From assembly GCF_025717045.1 (NCBI RefSeq), contig NZ_JAOVZN010000008.1, forward strand, positions 471,519 through 535,518: 64,000 nt of DNA. The letters run 5' to 3'. Source of the stretch: Flavobacterium sp. SH_e. GTDB lineage: Bacteria > Bacteroidota > Bacteroidia > Flavobacteriales > Flavobacteriaceae. Positions within the stretch are counted from its first letter, which is position 1; each line of letters starts with the position of its first letter. A program made the translations under genes and the position numbers. Below are positions 60,852 to 64,000 of this stretch, piece after piece. The notes beneath the pieces were generated by a model, which saw only the letters and a list, made by a program, of their open reading frames with translations, searched no databases and had not been told where the DNA came from.

Positions 60852-61991
60852 ATGAAAACTTCAATTATAGAAAATAAAAAAATTGCCATTATTGGCGGCG
60901 GTCCAGTTGGGCTGACTACAGCTAGAATTCTTCAAATTAATGGTGCTGATGTCACAGTTTACGAAAGAGACATTAATGCACAAGCTAGAACTTCGGGCGG
61001 AACTCTTGATATTCACTCAGATTCTGGACAGTTTGCGATTCAGAAGGCAGGTTTAATGGATGAATTCTACAAATATGCTCGACCAACTGGCGAGAAAATG
61101 GCTAATATGGACGGAAACATTACTTCTGATGAAATGCCAGATGAAACCAATGCTTTTTCGCGTCCAGAAATTGACCGAAATGATCTTAGAAAAATTATGT
61201 TGGACAACCTCAAAGAAGGTACAGTTATTTGGGATAGTCAACTAGTTAATATCGAAAAAATAGAAAATCAATATGTTTTAGAATTTAAAAACGGTACAAA
61301 AACAACTGCAGATTTTGTTATTGTGGCAAATGGAGGAAGATCTAACGCTAGAAAATTTGTAAGCGATCAAGAACCTCAGCTTTCTGGAACCTACATTATT
61401 CAGGGAGAAATTGTAAATCCTGATCAAGATTATCCTGAATTTAAGCCGAAATACGGAAACGGAAATGTAATGGCAATGGGCGAACACAAAATGTTTTATA
61501 CCCACACTATGCGCGACGGTTCTGTTCATTTTGGAGTTTCTTTTAAAGCAGATGAAAATTGGATTTCAAATCACGGAATCAACTTTGAAGATGATAAAAC
61601 AGTGATTGCTTTTTTAAATGAAACTTTTAAAAACTGGAACGATGATTACAAAAAATTCTTTGCTGCTTCGACTGAATTTTCTGGTTTGCCATTGCGTTTA
61701 TTTTCTTTAGAAGAACCTTGGAAACAACATTCAAACATTACGCTTGTTGGCGACGCAGCTCACTTAATGCCTCCATTTGCTGGCGAAGGCGTAAATATGG
61801 GATTATTTGATGCTTTTCATTTAACCCAAAACTTAACCAACGCAAAATTTGAAACCATTGATGAAGCAATCGCCGATTACGAGAAAAAAATGTTCGGTTA
61901 TGCATTAGAAGCACAGCGCATGACAAAGAAAATGGAAGATTTACTACATTCTGATATTGTGACTGAAGATATTTTAAATAGTAGATTCTAA
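60852..61991 (+). CDS. FAD-dependent monooxygenase, Tet(X)-like
   Basis: A 379-residue cytoplasmic class A flavoprotein monooxygenase. It aligns with Tet(X) tetracycline-inactivating enzymes over its whole length: IAIIGGGPVGLTTARILQ (FAD Rossmann motif, 15-20), VTVYERD (Glu38-Arg39), SGGTLDIHSDSGQFAIQKAG, EIDRNDLRKIML (Arg113), DFVIVANGG, and VGDAAHLMPPFAGEGVNMG (Asp301). Of the Tet(X) substrate contacts as I recall them, the Gln of IIQGEI (Gln184), His226-Phe-Gly and Pro308-Phe309 are kept, but the Arg after NGN (Arg213 of Tet(X)) is Val. It could be a chromosomal tetracycline monooxygenase or a relative with another aromatic substrate. It follows a TetR-family gene and ends at a strong terminator. 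Confidence 0.88.
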   Translation: MKTSIIENKKIAIIGGGPVGLTTARILQINGADVTVYERDINAQARTSGGTLDIHSDSGQFAIQKAGLMDEFYKYARPTGEKMANMDGNITSDEMPDETNAFSRPEIDRNDLRKIMLDNLKEGTVIWDSQLVNIEKIENQYVLEFKNGTKTTADFVIVANGGRSNARKFVSDQEPQLSGTYIIQGEIVNPDQDYPEFKPKYGNGNVMAMGEHKMFYTHTMRDGSVHFGVSFKADENWISNHGINFEDDKTVIAFLNETFKNWNDDYKKFFAASTEFSGLPLRLFSLEEPWKQHSNITLVGDAAHLMPPFAGEGVNMGLFDAFHLTQNLTNAKFETIDEAIADYEKKMFGYALEAQRMTKKMEDLLHSDIVTEDILNSRF

Positions 61992-62013
61992 TTAAAATGA
62001 GATAATAAAATTA

Positions 62014-62047
62014 AAAAAGGCGTAAGAATTAAATCTTACGCCTTTTT
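62014..62047. terminator. Bidirectional terminator
   Basis: AAAAAGGCGTAAGA (62014-62027) and TCTTACGCCTTTTT (62034-62047) form a perfect 14-bp stem between the convergent monooxygenase and the small hypothetical gene. Confidence 0.93.
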
Positions 62048-62054
62048 CTATAGG

Positions 62055-62447
62055 TTAATTGATTAATATTTCAATTTCATCTAAAAAAAGCTGTTTTCTT
62101 TTTATTCCATAAAGCCTTTTCAATAAATTCAAAATACTAAATGGATTACTTCCTATCATTGAATAAAACACAGCCATATCTTCATAATTATGAACTGAAA
62201 TTTTATATTTCGATTTTTCAGTTATCTGAAAACTAAAAAATTTCACAGCTCTATTTCCGTTTTTATAATCTCTAACTTTAAGACTTTCCTCTCTCAGTAA
62301 TATCGATTCATTTGTTTTTAAATCAAGTATTTCAACAAAAAAATCATCATTAACCTGAACATCAAAACCTCCTAAAACATAGATATCATAAAACCCATAA
62401 TACAAATCAACTTCAAGAACATCTTTTAACTTGAATTGCAAATTCAT
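62055..62447 (-). CDS. Hypothetical protein downstream of guaB
   Basis: I do not recognise this 130-residue protein. It has no signal peptide or membrane helix. The first 90 residues look beta-rich (LKDVLEVDLYYGFYDIYVLG, VEILDLKTNESILLREESLK, RAVKFFSFQITEKSKYKISV), like a small beta-sandwich. The C-terminal 35 are basic and helical (NLLKRLYGIKRKQLFLDEI). Its ATG at 62447 lies 5 bp after the guaB stop, so it is very likely cotranscribed. An orphan or strain-variable gene is possible; coding is supported by a full-length frame with normal composition and a downstream terminator. Confidence 0.7.
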   Translation of the reverse strand: MNLQFKLKDVLEVDLYYGFYDIYVLGGFDVQVNDDFFVEILDLKTNESILLREESLKVRDYKNGNRAVKFFSFQITEKSKYKISVHNYEDMAVFYSMIGSNPFSILNLLKRLYGIKRKQLFLDEIEILIN

Positions 62448-62452
62448 TATGA

Positions 62453-63925
62453 TTATCTAGAATAATTCGGAGCTTCTTTTGTAATTGTTACGTTATGAGG
62501 GTGACTTTCAGTAATTCCACTTGAAGTGATTCTTACGAAACGACCTGTTTCTTGTAAAGTAGGAATATCTTTTGAACCACAGTATCCCATACCTGCACGA
62601 AGACCTCCGATAAATTGAAGCATACTTTCGTTTAATTCTCCTTTGTAAGGAACACGTCCAACGATTCCTTCTGGAACTAATTTTTTAACGTCGTCTTCAA
62701 CATCTTGGAAATAACGATCTTTAGAACCAGTTTGCATTGCTTCAACAGATCCCATTCCGCGGTAAGATTTGAATTTTCTTCCTTCGAAAATGATAGTTTC
62801 TCCTGGAGATTCTTTTGTTCCTGCTAATAATGAACCTAACATTACACAGTCAGCACCTGCAGCGATTGCTTTAGGAATATCTCCTGTATAACGAATTCCA
62901 CCATCTGCAATTACAGGAACTCCAGTTCCTTTGATTGCCGCAGCAACTTCTAAAACTGCTGAGAATTGAGGGAAACCAACACCTGCAACGATACGAGTTG
63001 TACAGATAGAACCAGGTCCGATTCCAACTTTTACTCCGTCCGCTCCATTTTCTACTAAATATTTAGCAGCTTCTGGAGTAGCGATATTTCCAACTACTAC
63101 GTCTATTTGAGGGAATTTTGCTTTTACTTCTTTTAATACATTTACAACACCTTCTGTGTGTCCGTGAGCTGTATCGATAATGATTGCGTCTACACCAGCG
63201 GCAACTAAAGCTTCTGCTCTTTGAACAGCATCTCCAGTAACTCCAATTGCAGCAGCAACTCTTAAACGGCCAAAAGAATCTTTGTTTGCGATTGGCTTTT
63301 GAGTCAGTTTTGTAATATCTCTGAAAGTGATTAAACCAACTAATTCGTTTTTATCGTTTACAACTGGTAATTTTTCGATTTTATGACCTTGTAAAACTAC
63401 TTCTGCCTGCTCTAGTGAAGTTCCTTCAGAAACCGTAACTAAGTTTTGGCTTGTCATAACCTCAGCGATAGGTCTTGCTCCGTTTTTCTCGAAACGCAAG
63501 TCACGGTTTGTAACGATACCTTTTAAGATTTTATTTTCGTCAACGATTGGAATACCACCGATTCCAAATTCTTTCATAGCGTTTTTAGCGTCAGCAATTG
63601 TAGAATTCATTGGTAAAGTTACCGGATCGATAATCATACCTGCTTCAGCACGTTTTACTTTTCGAACTTTTCCTGCTTGCTGTTCGATAGTCATATTTTT
63701 ATGTAAAACACCAATTCCGCCTTCTTGAGCCATAGCAATTGCCATTGCGCTTTCTGTAACTGTATCCATCGCAGCTGATACAATTGGAACGTTTAATGTA
63801 ATGTTTCTTGAGAATCTTGATTTAATGCTCACTTCGCGAGGAAGCACATTCGAGTAGTTAGGTACTAATAATACATCGTCGTAAGTTAAACCTTCGCCGA
63901 TAATCTTGGAGTTGTGTGCTATCAT
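62453..63925 (-). CDS. guaB: Inosine-5'-monophosphate dehydrogenase
   Basis: Oxidises IMP to XMP with NAD, the committed step to GMP; cytoplasmic tetramer. The 490 residues have the TIM barrel split by a Bateman domain (two CBS motifs, about 95-205: IVTNRDLRFE and LITFRDITKL). Active-site features are the Cys308 loop GPGSICTTRIVAGVG, the mobile flap with YKGELNESMLQFIGGLRAGM and the IMP-binding ADGGIRYTGD. The ATG is at 63925, with an exact -7 element 26 nt upstream. A small unknown gene follows 5 bp after the stop. Confidence 0.98.
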   Translation of the reverse strand: MIAHNSKIIGEGLTYDDVLLVPNYSNVLPREVSIKSRFSRNITLNVPIVSAAMDTVTESAMAIAMAQEGGIGVLHKNMTIEQQAGKVRKVKRAEAGMIIDPVTLPMNSTIADAKNAMKEFGIGGIPIVDENKILKGIVTNRDLRFEKNGARPIAEVMTSQNLVTVSEGTSLEQAEVVLQGHKIEKLPVVNDKNELVGLITFRDITKLTQKPIANKDSFGRLRVAAAIGVTGDAVQRAEALVAAGVDAIIIDTAHGHTEGVVNVLKEVKAKFPQIDVVVGNIATPEAAKYLVENGADGVKVGIGPGSICTTRIVAGVGFPQFSAVLEVAAAIKGTGVPVIADGGIRYTGDIPKAIAAGADCVMLGSLLAGTKESPGETIIFEGRKFKSYRGMGSVEAMQTGSKDRYFQDVEDDVKKLVPEGIVGRVPYKGELNESMLQFIGGLRAGMGYCGSKDIPTLQETGRFVRITSSGITESHPHNVTITKEAPNYSR

Positions 63926-63951
63926 GGTGCAATTTCTAGTTGAATTGCGTG

Positions 63952-63959
63952 CAAATATA
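63952..63959 (-). promoter_or_regulatory. -7 element of guaB
   Basis: TATATTTG on the minus strand matches TAnnTTTG exactly, 26 nt before the ATG. The upstream TTG is not clear. Confidence 0.45.
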
Positions 63960-64000
63960 GTGAATAAATTGCTAACTTGAATACTAACTTATTCATAAAT

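Overview
The window is AT-rich chromosomal DNA from a flavobacterium (Bacteroidota), most likely Flavobacterium or a close relative. This rests on the fused SecDF, the single RelA/SpoT enzyme, the E. coli-type AsnB, secreted proteins with CHU_C-type Ig-like repeats, Bacteroidota-type promoters (TTG, about 19 nt, TAnnTTTG) with weak Shine-Dalgarno sequences, and dispersed intergenic hairpins of a kind familiar from flavobacterial genomes. I see no rRNA or tRNA gene, insertion sequence, prophage or CRISPR array.

Layout. 1-5239 (minus): the N-terminal 1256 residues of a very large repeat adhesin running off the left edge, preceded by a retropepsin-like/PDZ protein. 5363-10376 (plus): an aspartate-type aminotransferase, folE, a structured RNA resembling the Flavo-1 motif, cysS, yidD and lgt. 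10435-31699 (almost all minus): a PagL-like protein, secDF, mdh, gyrB, an M16 peptidase, two tandem AsnB-family genes, a GreA-like factor, a GNAT enzyme, a beta-barrel outer-membrane protein, a PhzF-like protein and a 1004-residue TPR protein. 31942-40039: ftsE followed by a strand-mosaic polysaccharide cluster with four family-2 glycosyltransferases, FdtA-like and FdtB-like enzymes, a Wzx-type flippase and a FemAB/GNAT-like enzyme. 40042-47930: a TRIC-family channel, an unknown secreted protein and a MoxR-type module (RDD, SpoIIM-like, DUF4129, DUF4350, MoxR ATPase, DUF58). 47991-59783 (plus): transglutaminase-like, phosphatase-superfamily and DUF2167 proteins, a TrmH/SpoU methyltransferase, rel, a Fur-family regulator, purA, a NudK-like hydrolase, an S41 peptidase and an L,D-transpeptidase lipoprotein. 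60096-61991 (plus): a TetR regulator with a good palindromic operator and a Tet(X)-like flavin monooxygenase. 62055-63925 (minus): a small unknown protein and guaB.

How the genes work together. Most of the window is core metabolism and envelope biogenesis. Three regions look accessory: the adhesin, the surface-glycan cluster (which probably uses a dTDP-3-amino-3,6-dideoxyhexose) and the TetR/Tet(X)-like pair. The observations most worth following are the AsnB paralogue that has lost three glutaminase residues (C1, R49 and N74 in E. coli numbering), the Tet(X)-like enzyme with its own regulator, the exact 855-bp in-frame adhesin repeats, and the Flavo-1-like RNA upstream of cysS. No gene set here can be called a wholly new system from sequence alone.
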